Source: Metaphire vulgaris
Lineage: Eukaryota; Annelida; Clitellata; Crassiclitellata; Megascolecidae
Reading direction: 5' to 3'
Length of the DNA: 64,000 bases
Assembly: GCA_018105865.1 (NCBI GenBank)
Contig: CM030833.1
Coordinates: 9,050,881 to 9,114,880 of the forward strand
In this document: piece by piece, positions 20,111 to 31,349 of the stretch
Position numbering within the stretch: position 1 is the stretch's first letter
How the letters are laid out: the number at the start of each line of letters is the position of its first letter
Notes under the pieces: generated by a model
The model's database searches: none
Seen by the model: the letters and a program-made list of their open reading frames with translations, nothing else
Told to the model about the DNA's origin: nothing
Position numbers and translations under genes: made by a program

Positions 20111-23100
20111 TGTGGCGACCCCGGCTCGCGACTCGTGGCGCGGCCGGCGGCCGGGCAGCCCCCAACGTCCTTTCGGTTTCCCGATCGCCATCTGCCGCCG
20201 ACTCTGCCTGATCGGCGGCGTCTGTGTGCCTTTTCGGTTCACCGACATCAGATGAGGTGTCCGCGGCGACCGGGCAGGCCGCATACTGAGATTGGCCGCC
20301 CCTCAACATAGGGTTCTGATTTCCCTCATCAGACGTCTCTCTGTCGGTTCCGTCCGAGAGGCTCTTAACTTGGCTCCTCTTTTCGCTGGCCACCGCTTGG
20401 TCTCGGCGCCTTAAGCGATTCCGGTACATATTCTTGGTCACCGGTTTCGACTTGGTGCCACGTCTCTTCATTCTCGGTAATATAACCGTCGTCCACTCTC
20501 TCAAGGACAGGCGGCGGTGACTTTCCTCTGTTACGGCTTCTTAGCACGCGTGGTACCTTCTGCTCTCGCTCCTAGACGGGCAGCGGCGTCTATTTGATCT
20601 CTTCGCGGTTTCACCAAAAACCGAGATTAACCGTGCCTGAATGGACGGCGATCCACTCCTTTCCTTGACGGTCAATTCACCCATACTGACTCACCGCGCC
20701 CCGACAGGCGAATGTATGTCTCCTTCCTTGGCTCAGAGTTGACCTCCTGGGCACTAACGTGACCTCAGGTAGGCGATTTCCATCACAGCCAAGCTTCACC
20801 TTCACTGACAATGCGCTGAGGCTCCAGCGTCACAGCGACTTCCAAAGACACGAATGCAATTTGCTTTTTATTTATTTTTATTTATTAAGATCAAGCAACA
20901 ATGGAAACAATGGCTACAGTGGCAACACTGGTAACACGGACAAAGACGTTTTAGCTAGACGCGCTCCAAGGCTGCCAAAACAACTAGCGCCACGCGCAGA
21001 ATGCAATCAATAGCCTTTGATACGTCAATATGAAACGATAAGCTCTTCGCACTTTATCGGGCTCCAATGCTCAATCACCTTCAATCGCTGTGCTTTGCTC
21101 TATCGCCCCACAATATATGCAACGAAACCGCAAATACAAGATGTCATCTAAATGACTGAAATTTTTAGAGATTTTTTATTTCTAAGACAGGCAGTTGAAG
21201 GGGATCAACTGCTGCTGTCTGTATTTCCGCGTATTAGCCGTCAGAGAGCTAATCCTGGGACCCCCAACGTCGTCGGCGGCGGCGATAAGAAGCTTCGCCG
21301 ACGGCCCAACGCATCGCCGTCAGGGCCGGTCACCGCGCACCGATCTTCAGGCGAAGTTTTCAACTGTTATGCCGCGTTCGCTTAGATGCCGTGAATGGAG
21401 AGTAAACTAGGGACCTAGAAAGCGGTGTCGCCGTTGGCGGCAGTCAGCGACCCTGTCTTACTGCCCAGCCCTTCGCTAATGGCCTCTGGTAACCGGGTGC
21501 CGGTGTTCGGGCAGACGCAGTGCCTACGCTACAGCTGGCCGCCCGCTGCCGTCTCCGCTAGGCTCTAGCTGCACGCCTCGAACAGTCAGGCGCGCCGGTG
21601 TGGCAGGCATGGCGGACTCTAAGTACAATTTACTCTAGAGTCCATCATACCTAAGTACAATGTACTCTAGAGTACACCATACCTAGGTACAATGCACTCT
21701 AGAGTACCCGATAACTGGCAGTAGCATCTACTCTAGAGTACGAAATACCTAGGCATGGTGGACTCCAGGCACAACGCACTGCAGAGTGCATCATACCTAC
21801 GTACAAAGTACTCTAGAGTACGTCATACTAGGTGCAACGTACTCTAGAGTACATCATACATATGTACAACGTACTCTAGAGTCCACTGTACTTAGGTACA
21901 ACGTACTCTAGAGTACATCATACCTATGTATGACGTACTCTAGAGTACGTCATACGTAGGTACAACGTACTCTAGGTGCATCATATCTAGCTACAACGTA
22001 CACTAGAGTCCACAGTACCTAGGTACAACGTACTCTAGAGTCCACTGTACCTAGGTACAACGTACTCTAGAGTACGTCATACCTAGGTACAACGTACTCT
22101 AGGTGCATCATATCCAGCTACAACGTACACTAGAGTCCAGTGTACCTAGGCACAACGTACTCTAGAGTACGTCATACATAGGTACAAAGTACTCTATGTA
22201 CATCATATCTAGGTACAGCGTACACTAGAGTCCATTGTACCTAGGTACAGCGTACTCTAAAGTACATCATACCTAAGTACAACGTACTCTAGAGTACATC
22301 ATACTTAGGTAAAACGTACTCTAGAGTCCACTGTACTACGTACAACGTACTCTAGAGTACGTCATACCTAGGTACAACGTACTCTAGAGTACATCATACC
22401 TATAGGTACAACGTACTCTAGAGTACGTTATACATAGGTACGACGTACTCTAGAGTACGTCGTACTTAGGTGCAATGGACTCTAATGTACGTTGTACCTA
22501 TATATGATGTACATAGAGTACGTTGTACCTAGGTATGATGTACTCTACCTATGTATGATGTACTCTAGAGTACGTTGTACCTAGGTACAGTGGACTCTAG
22601 TGTACGTTGTATCTAGAGTCCACCGTGCCTACCCTCTCTACAGGTATCTCGGACTCTAGAGTACATAATTCTTCTAGAGTCCATGCTGCCTTCTACTATC
22701 GTGTTTGGGGATTCTGTACTCTAGAGTACATCATACCTAGGTATTATGTACTCTAGAGTCCATCGTGCCTACAGGCATTATGGACTCTAGAGTCCAAAAA
22801 GTGCCTAGAGTCCGTCCTGCCTCCTACACCGGTCTTCAGTAGAAATTCGCTTCGTGCAGCCTCCGTCAAACACGCGAGTGACGCGACGGTCCTCAGCGGC
22901 TAAACTTTCTAGTCGCTGAAGACCGAATGCTCTCTCGGGAACCTATAGTCGTTGTTGGTTTCTATAACCCATCTCTCGGTCTTAGGCGGACGCGGCGATT
23001 CTAATAATTTTACCGAAGCTTCAGCGTCTTAAACTCCCTCCTAGCCTAGCACGTACTTTGTCCGTTTTACATGAATTAGAACTTAATTAATTAAAATTTG

Positions 23101-23247
23101 TACACATTTACATTATTAATAAACGCTAATTAATTAAATAAAGTTATTAACTAACAAGTTTATACAGTTAAGCAATCTTTAATAATAATTAGGAAATAAT
23201 AATAATAATAATAATGCTCTCGCTATCTGTGGCACATGGTCGTCACA
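20111..23247. mobile_element. Repeat family A, copy 1 (TGTGGCGAC ends)
   Basis: It starts TGTGGCGACC and ends GGTCGTCACA. The same two ends bound 45346-50567, so this is a defined element of about 1.9 kb once the satellite insertion at 21599-22828 is removed. TG...CA termini suggest an LTR, but neither copy has a convincing target duplication. A minus-strand frame near the left end (20046-20504) is conserved in copy 2 (ADTSSDVG, TDAADQAESAADGDRETER), a hint of former coding. An AT-rich stretch and AAT runs lie near the right end. Confidence 0.7.
21599..22828. mobile_element. Palindromic minisatellite bounded by inverted repeats
   Basis: It is about 1.2 kb, made of units that alternate two palindromes, TACTCTAGAGTA and TACCTAGGTA. 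Terminal inverted repeats start TGTGGCAGGCATGGCGGACT on the left and TGTAGGAGGCAGGACGGACT (reverse complement) on the right. CCGG lies on both sides (21595-21598 and 22829-22832). Family-A copy 2 has the uninterrupted CGTCGGTCTTC site. Spacer orientation flips near 22460-22480: ATCA...CAACG on the left and CGTTG...TGATG on the right. Confidence 0.8.
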
Positions 23248-23419
23248 GTACCAAGAAGTGAAAACTTAGTTTTTAAGGGTTTAATGCAAGATTATCACTA
23301 AATATCCAAGACTGAACATCCTAGAACGTTGACGAGTGGAATAGATGTGGAACATCTCGGAAGATATATCTCGGGAAACATATCGGAAAATTATTGTAAA
23401 TTTTCTATCAAGTTTTGAT

Positions 23420-23427
23420 TCAAGATT

Positions 23428-23495
<68 letters not shown>

Positions 23496-23620
23496 TATGG
23501 TTAAGTGAGAAACCCAGTTCTGCGCATCCTTGTTCCAGAGCAGCGACATCTTTTGCCAAATCCAAGTTGCTCCAGAGCAGCCACATCTTTTCCCAAGTCT
23601 TTTACATCTCCGCCCAATGT
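23420..23620 (-). mobile_element. APE-type LINE 3' end with ATC tail
   Basis: The minus strand reads KDVAALEQGCAELGFSLNHN and then a GAT microsatellite (about 23429-23494), which is the usual 3' tail of this type of LINE. Only the last few tens of codons are present, with ambiguous frame. Confidence 0.45.
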
Positions 23621-24637
23621 AATGGCTTATAATGTCTTCTAGCAGGGTGATGATGCTATGAGTATTTTAAAATCGGTGCAGTGCAAAATCGGTTGCAGTG
23701 GCTGATTTGTTTTGAAATTCGGCGAGATGGGAATAATTGGACATGGGATTAGGCGAAATGAGAGTTAACCCTACATATGTACCCTTCTGAGATGTAACGT
23801 CTTATCTGCCTAGCAGGATTGGTTGGTCGGTCGGTGAGTTAAACTTACATGGCCAACCATTATCACGTAGGAAATCAGCCTGTGCACGACCAAATTCAAT
23901 TAAAGCCCGGATAGTCAATTTAGATAGGTGGCGAAATTGGTGCGGTTTACGCCTAGACCTAAGAGATAATAATGTGCTGGCTAAAAAAATTGATAGCAAT
24001 GAATTCTTATGGATGCTAGGGCATGCGACTTTTCGAAGCACTATCTCAGAAAATTGCATATAAACTGCAACAAATTTACTTACCTCTTTTTCTTTTCTCC
24101 TCTTCTTTAAGTAGTAATATATGTTGAGTATATATTATTGAATATATATATAGTATATATATATGTTGAGCAAAAATAAATTAAGTTCAATATAATATTT
24201 CAGCTCTTCCAAACTCATGTGCAGCAATTTGACCTCTGCCTGTCATATTGTCAGAGACCCAGTTCAACTTGTAACATAGACCAGTCCAACGAATCTAACA
24301 ATATGTATTTGACTAAAATTTTCACAAACAAGTGGTTGCGCTATAAGCCTAGATCCAATCTAAAGTTCAAGTATGTCTCTATCTGCCACAATCGAGTACT
24401 GATATAAAAATGAAGAGTGAAGGCGCCGAGAAATAAAAATAGACTAAAGCATAACGAATCCAGAAATCCAGCCAACACATATATATAATTATGGCGCTCA
24501 TATTAGTGCTATTTATACAAATTAGTAACCGTTATTTTCAACAGTCAACAGTTTGTTACTAATCTATATACATTACATGTCAATAAAAACCAAACCCTTT
24601 TATTAAGCTTGAGAAAACTCGATAGCGATGTAGCTGA
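23621..24637. other. No recognised gene; AT-rich
   Basis: Frames of 60-85 codons occur on both strands but none shows a family motif. 24110-24170 is rich in TATATA. This could be unique host sequence. Confidence 0.4.
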
Positions 24638-24952
24638 GGGAATTACCAACACGTCTGTTGGGGGCAATTTGCTGTCAAGGTGAGATTGGTAAAGCCAGCT
24701 AGAACCCTCAACAGTTTCGGTGATAATTTTGTTTTTGACAAGTTCGACCAGATGCTGAGGTCTGGCGCCCCAGCCGAGCCTTTCGGACAGGTTTTGATTG
24801 CATGTTCAACATTTAGTTCATTAATTTTTACACAAGTGATAATTGTAGTAGGAATCGCCTCATTTCTTCGTGGCAAGTATTCGAAGGGTGTTTTTCTGGT
24901 TGTCGGACTTTTGCTTCTAGTAATATCGCTCACAAGTTCTCAGTGCTCTTAG
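24638..24952 (+). CDS. Possible exon of a small membrane protein (unidentified)
   Basis: The plus frame is open from 24638 to a TAG at 24950-24952. It reads KFDQMLRSGAPAEPFGQVL followed by two hydrophobic stretches, ACSTFSSLIFTQVIIVVGI and GVFLVVGLLLLVISL, separated by ASFLRGKYSK, so it could encode a protein with two membrane helices. There is no good upstream ATG; the only internal ATG starts MLRSGAP. CAAG|GTGAGA at 24676-24685 is also a strong splice donor, which would make part of this an intron. I do not recognise the protein. The region shows no TE signature, so it may be host sequence. Confidence 0.3.
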   Translation, partial: GNYQHVCWGQFAVKVRLVKPARTLNSFGDNFVFDKFDQMLRSGAPAEPFGQVLIACSTFSSLIFTQVIIVVGIASFLRGKYSKGVFLVVGLLLLVISLTSSQCS

Positions 24953-25088
24953 CTCTCATGGACTTTTTCTGATAATACAATTACTCACATAGACTTTTGC
25001 TCATATGACTATTGCTATGGCGAAAGATTCTGCTTTCGATTCCCTGGGGGTGGTTGTTGTCACAGAGAAGACGAGCAGGTCCTAGTGG

Positions 25089-25878
25089 CAGTGATGTTAA
25101 CAACGACCGACCCCCAAGGACGAGGATAAGGACAAGGACCGACCCTTAAGGACGAGGATAAGGACAAGGACCGACACCCAAGGACAAGAAAAGGGACGAG
25201 GACCGACCCTCCAAGGACAAGGACAAGGACTTAAACCCCCCCAAACACAAGGATCACAAGGACTGACCCCAAGGACAAGGATCAAGGACAAAGACAAGGG
25301 CCGACCTCTGTCAGACAAAAAGGTCAGAAAGGAAAAAAAACAAACAATTTCAATTCGAATAAAAAAATGAGAAAAGCAAAAAAAGAATGTTGTCAAAAAT
25401 AATCGAGTCAATAGCAATGCTGCATTTAAAATAAACAAGTGTTTCCAGCAGCTGATCAGTCATGCGCGCACAATGAGGTCTAATGATGAGACCACTTTAC
25501 GAAAATACTCGTTCAATCGCAAGGCAACAAAGAATTCTGCCAAAGAATCAACTCCTCAACTGGTATTATAAAGTAAATAATGATTACACATTTAGAGTAA
25601 AACAAAGTAAGTATGTAAATATAAATCCACATACTACTCTTACCTTGGAACATAATTATCAATACAATTGAAAATGGTGTACAAGTAATTTGGTCCTTAT
25701 AGGGATTTTTCAAAGGCTAAGTTACAACGACCAGGACAAGGACCGATCTATAAGGACAAGGACCGAACCCCCAAGGACGAGGACTGACTCCCCAAGAACG
25801 AGGACAAGAACAAGGACTTCAAATTGGTCCTTAAGGAGTCCTTACGGACAAGGACCAGGGAAAGGATTAAAATAACTT
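25089..25878. mobile_element. Non-autonomous hAT-like element with AAGGAC minisatellites
   Basis: An exact 8-bp duplication CCTAGTGG (25081-25088 and 25879-25886) flanks a 790-bp segment starting CAGTGATGTTA and ending AAAATAACTT. Arrays of AAGGACAAGGACCGACC-type units fill 25105-25310 and 25727-25860. The middle is AT-rich and non-coding. Confidence 0.75.
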
Positions 25879-25886
25879 CCTAGTGG

Positions 25887-26189
25887 CTACGCGAATGTTA
25901 CCTTCCTCCAGTTTGGCAGTGATTATTGCGATTACCTTTTCATTTGGTGAATACTGTTTAAAGCTTGGTGAATACTGTTTAAAGCTACTCGGTTTAGTAT
26001 GTTTTTGTTGTCATTCACATCTTAAGAGCAATTGCTCAATCACGTTTTGATTATATTCGACATTTGATGATTGCACGGATCAGCTGGATCAGCACGGATC
26101 AGCTGACAAAGAAAAGTTGTCGCGAAGTCGAGAAGCGACTACCAAAGGTGGTGAGTTTCAAGATGTTCCGCTGCATATATAGAATAATT
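25887..26189. other. No recognised gene; one 21-bp tandem duplication
   Basis: TTGGTGAATACTGTTTAAAGC is present twice in a row around 25944-25985. Apart from CACGGATCAGCTG repeats near 26090, nothing else stands out. Confidence 0.5.

Positions 26190-26250
<61 letters not shown>
26190..26250. repeat. TA microsatellite
   Basis: About 58 bases of TA dinucleotide. Confidence 0.95.
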
Positions 26251-26252
<2 letters not shown>

Positions 26253-26261
26253 AGTACATCC

Positions 26262-26700
26262 GTATTTGGAGCACGGCGATAAGTGGTACTTTCGGAATTT
26301 ACTTAATTATCTCTGGAATGAGTTGACCCATGAATGCATTTTTAATAGATTGCAATTCACTGATAGAGGCTTTGGAAAAACTATAGCAGAGTGAACTGCA
26401 GTAATCCAGTTTGGAGTGAACTATTGAAGTTGGGATTGTGTAGGCCGATTCAATGTCAAGACAAAAAAGTTAGCGATGTAGGTCACGAACATGGGCATAG
26501 CCGGCTTTAAAAAGTTGAGAGATATGTGATTCGAAATTTACAGATGAATCAAATTTGAATCCGAGAGTTTTCAGTTGGTATCGGGGCCAAAATAGCTAGG
26601 GTTGTTTAAGTTGTTGGGACAGACCAATTAAAAGAAATTCTGTCTTAGGTGGATTAAGAGCGAAAAGAATAGATGAAACTAACAGATGATATCCATACAG
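26262..26700 (-). pseudogene. CR1/L2-type LINE RT fragment
   Basis: Minus-strand pieces read KTEFLLIGLSQQLK, then FKFDSSVNFESHISQLFKAG and TSIVHSKLDYCSSL, the region after the catalytic core of CR1/L2 reverse transcriptases. It is the same subfamily as the plus-strand copy at 36236-37165. Stops and frameshifts are present. Confidence 0.75.
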
Positions 26701-26704
26701 AAAT

Positions 26705-27570
26705 TGATAAAAGTAAGTAAGTAACGTTCAGATTATTGTGGTGACTCGTCCACAGGTGGGCTGCGTGAACACATTACAGAGTTAAAGTTCATAACTAGTG
26801 CGAAACAAACAAGTTTTTAGCCTCTTTTTTAAATTGTTAAGCGAAGAGGAAAGTTGAACGAATGGAAGTAGGCCGTTCCAGGCCCTAGCGGCAGCCACAT
26901 TAAATGCGCCTTCTCCTACGGTGCGGAGACGCGTCCTCGGAACAGCCAGTAAGGCAGACATGGCGGATCTCAGGCGTTGCCGACCTTCCAATTCGGCGAC
27001 ACGTTTCAGTTCGGTCATCAGATACGCAGGACCTGCACCATTCAGGCAGCAGAAGACCAGCGTCACAAGCTTGAAATTAATACTTTCCGGTACAAACAGC
27101 CAATGTAAGTCACGGAGTAGTGGTGTTATATGATCCCCGAATTTGGCCTTGTAGATCATTCGTGCAGCGGTGTTCCTAACCGACTGAAGGCGGTTAAGTA
27201 GGTAGTTGTGTATCCCTGCAAGCGTTACATTACCATAATCGAGCTTGGTCAGCACCAGTGAGGAGACCAGCGATTTGAGGACAGTAGTAGACACTGATCG
27301 GCGAATGCTTCTGATCAGTCTTAAGGCGTTGAAGCACCCTGCAACGGTTTTGGCCACATGTGTCTTCATCGAAACCGTGCGATCGAGGTAGATTCCGAGG
27401 TTCCTCACCGAGGACACTGGCTGCACATCGAGTTCATCTATACGGATACAGGTCGATGGTAGTAGATTGTTGCTGCCTTTCGGTAGCTATCCAGAGGACT
27501 TCAGTCTTTGCAGCACTGAGCTGTAACCGATTTGACTTCAGCCATCTTGTCATCTCGGCTAAACAGAGTG
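26705..27570 (-). pseudogene. CR1/L2-type LINE, RT C-terminal third
   Basis: A clean 214-codon stretch (27426-26782) reads SSVRNLGIYLDRTVSMKTHV, SLVLTKLDYGNVTLAG, DHITPLLRDLHWL and AARAWNGLLPFVQLSSSL, ending KKRLKTCLFRTSYEL. Upstream pieces to about 27570 read TRWLKSNRLQL. It is nearly identical in type to the LINE at 29089-30538. It is 5'-truncated exactly where Gypsy gag begins, so it probably inserted into that element. Confidence 0.85.
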
Positions 27571-28290
27571 CCATCCTCCTAGCGTGTATAGGCACGGACG
27601 CCTACTGCGTGTACGGGACCATGACTCACACGGATGCTGAGAGGACAAGCACTACGTCACTACTGGATGTCTTCAAGCTCCATTGCGTCGGTGACGTTAG
27701 TGAAGTCTACGAGCGTTACGTCTTTCATTGTAGAAAGCAGACGCCAGGTGAGTCGATCGATTGTTACATCGCCGAATTACGGAAACTGGTTCCCTCGTTC
27801 AGCTTCGGGGACGCAGAGCAGTCAATGATCCGTGACAGAATCGTCATCGGGATCAATGATGACGTCACACGAAAGAAACTTCTAGGCACGAAAGATAGAC
27901 TTGGAAAAAGCCATAGATACTGCGGAGAGCAAGAGACAACTTCACGTCACTTCAAAGCGACGACGTCGCCTGAAGAAGGGAACGTCCTCCATCGCGATTC
28001 TACGCTTCGCAGACGCGGAAACGGCAGAAGTCAGCAGCGCGAGGGCGAAGGGAAAATCTGATTTCCCACGACGCGACGTTCGAGATCAGAATCAGCGACT
28101 AAACCAACGTCCTCATCGCCCTGATGGAGGTACGTCTCTATCGCGCAACTCATGTAAATACTGTGGTTGATCCCACGACCGCGGATGCTTCAACTGTCCT
28201 GCTTCTAACGTCACCTATCGAACGTGTGGTAAGAAAGGCCACTGTGCGGATGGCTGTCAAAGCACTGAAAGCGCTCCACTGCTAGCGTTA
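27571..28290 (+). pseudogene. Gypsy gag with CCHC zinc knuckle
   Basis: The frame reads SAILLACIGTDAYCVYGTM, then VYERYVFHCRKQTPGESID and QSMIRDRIVIGINDDVTRKK, all typical of the capsid region of Gypsy gag in animals. Near 27905 it shifts into LEKAIDTAESKRQL. The nucleic-acid-binding part reads SCKYCG, stop, SHDRGCFNCPAS and TYRTCGKKGHCADGCQ, two Cys/His clusters with an in-frame stop between them. Packaging function is lost in this copy. Confidence 0.8.
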
Positions 28291-28319
28291 GACAGATAAC
28301 AGACTATTTAGAATCGGTA

Positions 28320-28690
28320 CTAGTTCTTAACTCAACTGACTCTGGAATTATAATTTATACACATATTTTGGTGAATGATCAGCGTGTTCGTTTTCTTACG
28401 GTCTACGGCTGTCACGACGATTGCAAAATCCGTCTAAGAAAGCCTATCGACAAGACCAACTCTACGTCCTGCGCGCGAAACTTTGAAGATGTTCAACGGC
28501 GTCGAGTTATATACCGCTGGAATGATCGACGTCGTCCTCACTCATCCAACGACGGAAAAGCGCTTAAGCAGTGAAGTATAAGTAACACTTCATGACAACC
28601 CAATCCTCAGCATATCTGCCTGCAGGGAAATGGATTTGTTGCGCATCGTTGACGAGAATATATGCGCCAAAGAACCATCATCATCGTGCA
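28320..28690 (+). pseudogene. Gypsy protease and linker, degenerate
   Basis: The plus strand reads VNDQRVRFLTVYGCHDDCKI, where the active-site DTGA of retroviral-type aspartic proteases would be expected; the catalytic Asp-Thr-Gly is gone. Later pieces read TAGMIDVVLTHPTTEKRL and LHDNPILSISACREMDLLRI, the usual linker before reverse transcriptase in this lineage. Confidence 0.55.
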
Positions 28691-28749
28691 CTTGCGTCAT
28701 AGAACCATCGTCGCCGTTTGTCGAGACTTTGCTGAGAAACTGAACATTA

Positions 28750-29085
28750 TCTCAAGCTGATGTTATAGCGCAATTCGGAGACTTATTTGATGGCAAACTA
28801 GGACTCATGGAGGGACTCGTTCATTTGGAGCTCGACCCATCCGTCCGACCCGTTCAACTGCCTCTCAGTCAAATCGCAGTTGATCTTAAAGACCGAGTGA
28901 AAGCTGAGCTACAGAAAATGGTTAGAGATCAAATTATAAGGCCAGTCGCTGAACCTACTCGCTGGGTGTCAGCACTAGTCGTGACTATGAAAAACATTGA
29001 AAAATTGCGTTTAGGCATCGATCCAACTCGTACTCTAAATCCTGCTTTGATCCGCATTACTTTTTACATGCCGACTTTGGACGAT

Positions 29086-29146
<61 letters not shown>

Positions 29147-31340
29147 AGTTAAGATTACTGTGGTAACTAATCCATAAAGACTTCGTGAACACATTACATT
29201 GTCAAAACAGAGTCATAACTAGTTCGAAATAGCCAGGTCTTTAAGCGCTTCTTAAACGCATCTAGTGATGGTGAGAGTTGAATGGCCAGTGGCAAACCAT
29301 TCCAGACCCGTGGTGCTGCCACAGGAAATGCGCGATCACCCACGGTGGAAAGACGCATTCGTGGGACGAGTAGCGCTGCAGTGGAGGCCGATCTCAGACG
29401 TTGTCGACCATCGAGATCTGAGACACGATGCAGTTCTGTCTTTAGGTATACTGGGCCCATGCCATTCAGACACCGGAACACCAGTGACGCCAGCTTGTAT
29501 TTTATACGTTCTGGCACTGGAAGCCAGTGTAGATCTACCAGTAGAGGTGTTATGTGGTCGCTCCGTCCAGATCGGTGAATCAAACGCGCGGCAGCGTTCA
29601 GTACCGTCTGAAGACGGTTGAGGAAATAACTATAGGAGTCCCTGCGAGGATGACGTTGCCATAGTCCAGTCTTGTCAGCACTAAAACATTGACCAGCGAC
29701 TTGAGGACTGTAGTGGAAACGGATTGTCGGATACTCCGTATCAATCGTAAAGCAGCGAAACATCCGGCGACGGTATCGGCCACGTGTTGTTTCATTGATA
29801 CAGTACGGTCTAAGTAGATGCCTAGATTCCGAACCGAGGTAGTCGGCTGCAGATCCAGATCGTCAATACGAACACACGCCGTGGGTAAGAGGTGCTGCTG
29901 CCGGTCAGTAGCGATCCATAGAACTTCTGTCTTGGCAGCATTAAGCTGGAGTCGATTGGATCTCAGCCAGTTTGTCATCTCTGTAATGCACATTGTCACG
30001 CATTGCTGCAGTTGTTGGGTGGCGGCTGGCGTGCAGCTCCCATAAATCTGTGTGTCATCAACGTAGAGATGCGCCCGTAGTCCGTATTTTTGAGCTATGC
30101 CAACCAGGTCAGCCACATAGAGAGCGAAGAGGATGGGTCCAAGGACCGATCCCTGTGAGACTCCACGATTGACTGAGGATGGCGGCGTCGAGGAGTTGGC
30201 GCAGCGTGCGAATTGAGTTCGTAGATCAAGGTAAGATGAGAACCACTGCAGGGCTGAGTTGCAGATCCCATAGGATGCTGTCAGCCTCTGCAATAGTGTA
30301 GCATGATCTACTGTGTCAAATGCGGCAGTGAGGTTTCAAAGTACCAGCATCGTCAATTTACCAGCATCAAGTTCCCGTAAGATGTCCGTGGTGACCTTCA
30401 GAACCGCTGTTTCAGTGGAGTGGAAAGCACGATAAGCCGATTGCAGTTCTGGTAGCAAGCCATATGACGAAAGATAGTCAGTAAGTTGATGTAATACCAG
30501 ACGTTCTAGTAGCTTCAAAAGTACTGATAGATTAGAAAGTATTACCTCAACTGTCTGGTGTTAATGTCTTTTCCACAGTTGACTGTCAGAATGCATTCAA
30601 TCATCTGAAGCTCGATGAACAGTCCACCTTTGAGACGCCTTTTGGTCGATTCTGGTACATCAGGATGACGTACGGACTTTCTACGTTGTCAGAAATATTT
30701 CAAGCGAGAATAAAGGCAGCGCTTTCAGGACTAAAGAAATACACTGCATAGCGGATGACATTTTAATAACAGGTTCTGCGAAAGTCACGAGGAAACCTGT
30801 AAGAATGACGATTAAAACCTTCTTGCGTGATTTCAGCGTAACAGAGAGAAAGGTCTTAAATTAAATTTAGAGAATCTTAATTTGCAGTGTGACGTCATAG
30901 TTTTCATGGGTCACGAATTGACGAAGGACGGAAATAAACCTTCAGCATCAAAAATTGCCGTCATCGAGAAATTTGCCAAGCCAGAAGATAAAGCATCAAT
31001 ACAACGAATCCTTGGTTTTGTAACTTATCTAGCGCGATTCTGCCCGAATTTTAGCGAAACCACTGCTGTGCCTCGTGAACTCTTAAAATCAGAGAATGAA
31101 TTTTTGTGGAGCGACAGACACAGAAGCTTTCAATAAATTGAAGACAATGCTCAAGTCTGCACCTGTGTTAAGCTACTACTATGGTAAGAAACCGTTTTTA
31201 ATTAAATCAGATGCTGGGCTGGGAGCAGTTTTAAGTCAGATTGGGAAAGCGATAGAATTTGCTAGCCGTTCTTTAACTGAGTCTGAGAAAAATTCTGCTC
31301 AATCTGGAAAAAAGGCGTTATCGATTTATTCGCTGTAAAG
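28750..31340 (+). pseudogene. Gypsy reverse transcriptase and RNase H, split by a LINE
   Basis: Before the LINE: LELDPSVRPVQLPLSQIAVD, QKMVRDQIIRPVAEPTRWVS and TFYMPTLDDVL. After it: FSTVDCQNAFNHLKLDEQST, FGRFWYIRMTYGLSTLSEIF, then GHELTKDGNKPSASKIAVIE and LGFVTYLARFCPNFSE. The catalytic tyrosine-aspartate box (normally YIDD or similar) is degraded; the sequence there reads CIADDILI-like in a shifted frame. RNase H is represented by FLIKSDAGLGAVLSQIG and IEFASRSLTESEKN. Several stops and frameshifts make the protein non-functional. Confidence 0.85.
29089..30538 (-). pseudogene. CR1/L2-type LINE inserted in Gypsy RT
   Basis: The 3' tail is an ATT microsatellite (about 29089-29144). Coding on the minus strand runs from LERLVLHQLTDYLSSYGLLP through NRGVSQGSVLGPILFALYVA, LYVDDTQIYGS (the catalytic YVDD box is intact), TSVRNLGIYLDRTVSMKQHV and LHWLPVPERIKYKLASLVF to KKRLKTWLFRTSY. 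It is broken into three frames by small indels near 30336 and 29600-29640. Right of it Gypsy resumes at GTATTACCTC, in line with GATGTA on the left. Confidence 0.9.
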
Positions 31341-31349
31341 CACTGGCAT

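Noticed and set aside
20046..20504. 152-codon minus-strand frame as a real protein
   Set aside because: It crosses the boundary between a LINE fragment and family A and has no good ATG; only the family-A part is conserved in copy 2, which I treat as a weak hint of former coding.
23281..23586. Asp-rich or Ser-rich protein from the long ATC run
   Set aside because: The poly-Asp and poly-Ser stretches are just the ATC microsatellite read in different frames.
25097..25438. 113-codon minus-strand hydrophobic frame
   Set aside because: It is the antisense of the AAGGACCGACC minisatellite; the apparent leucine and proline pattern comes from the repeat.
27360..28061. 233-codon plus-strand frame as one gene
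   Set aside because: Its first third is antisense to a LINE; only the part from about 27571 is Gypsy gag.
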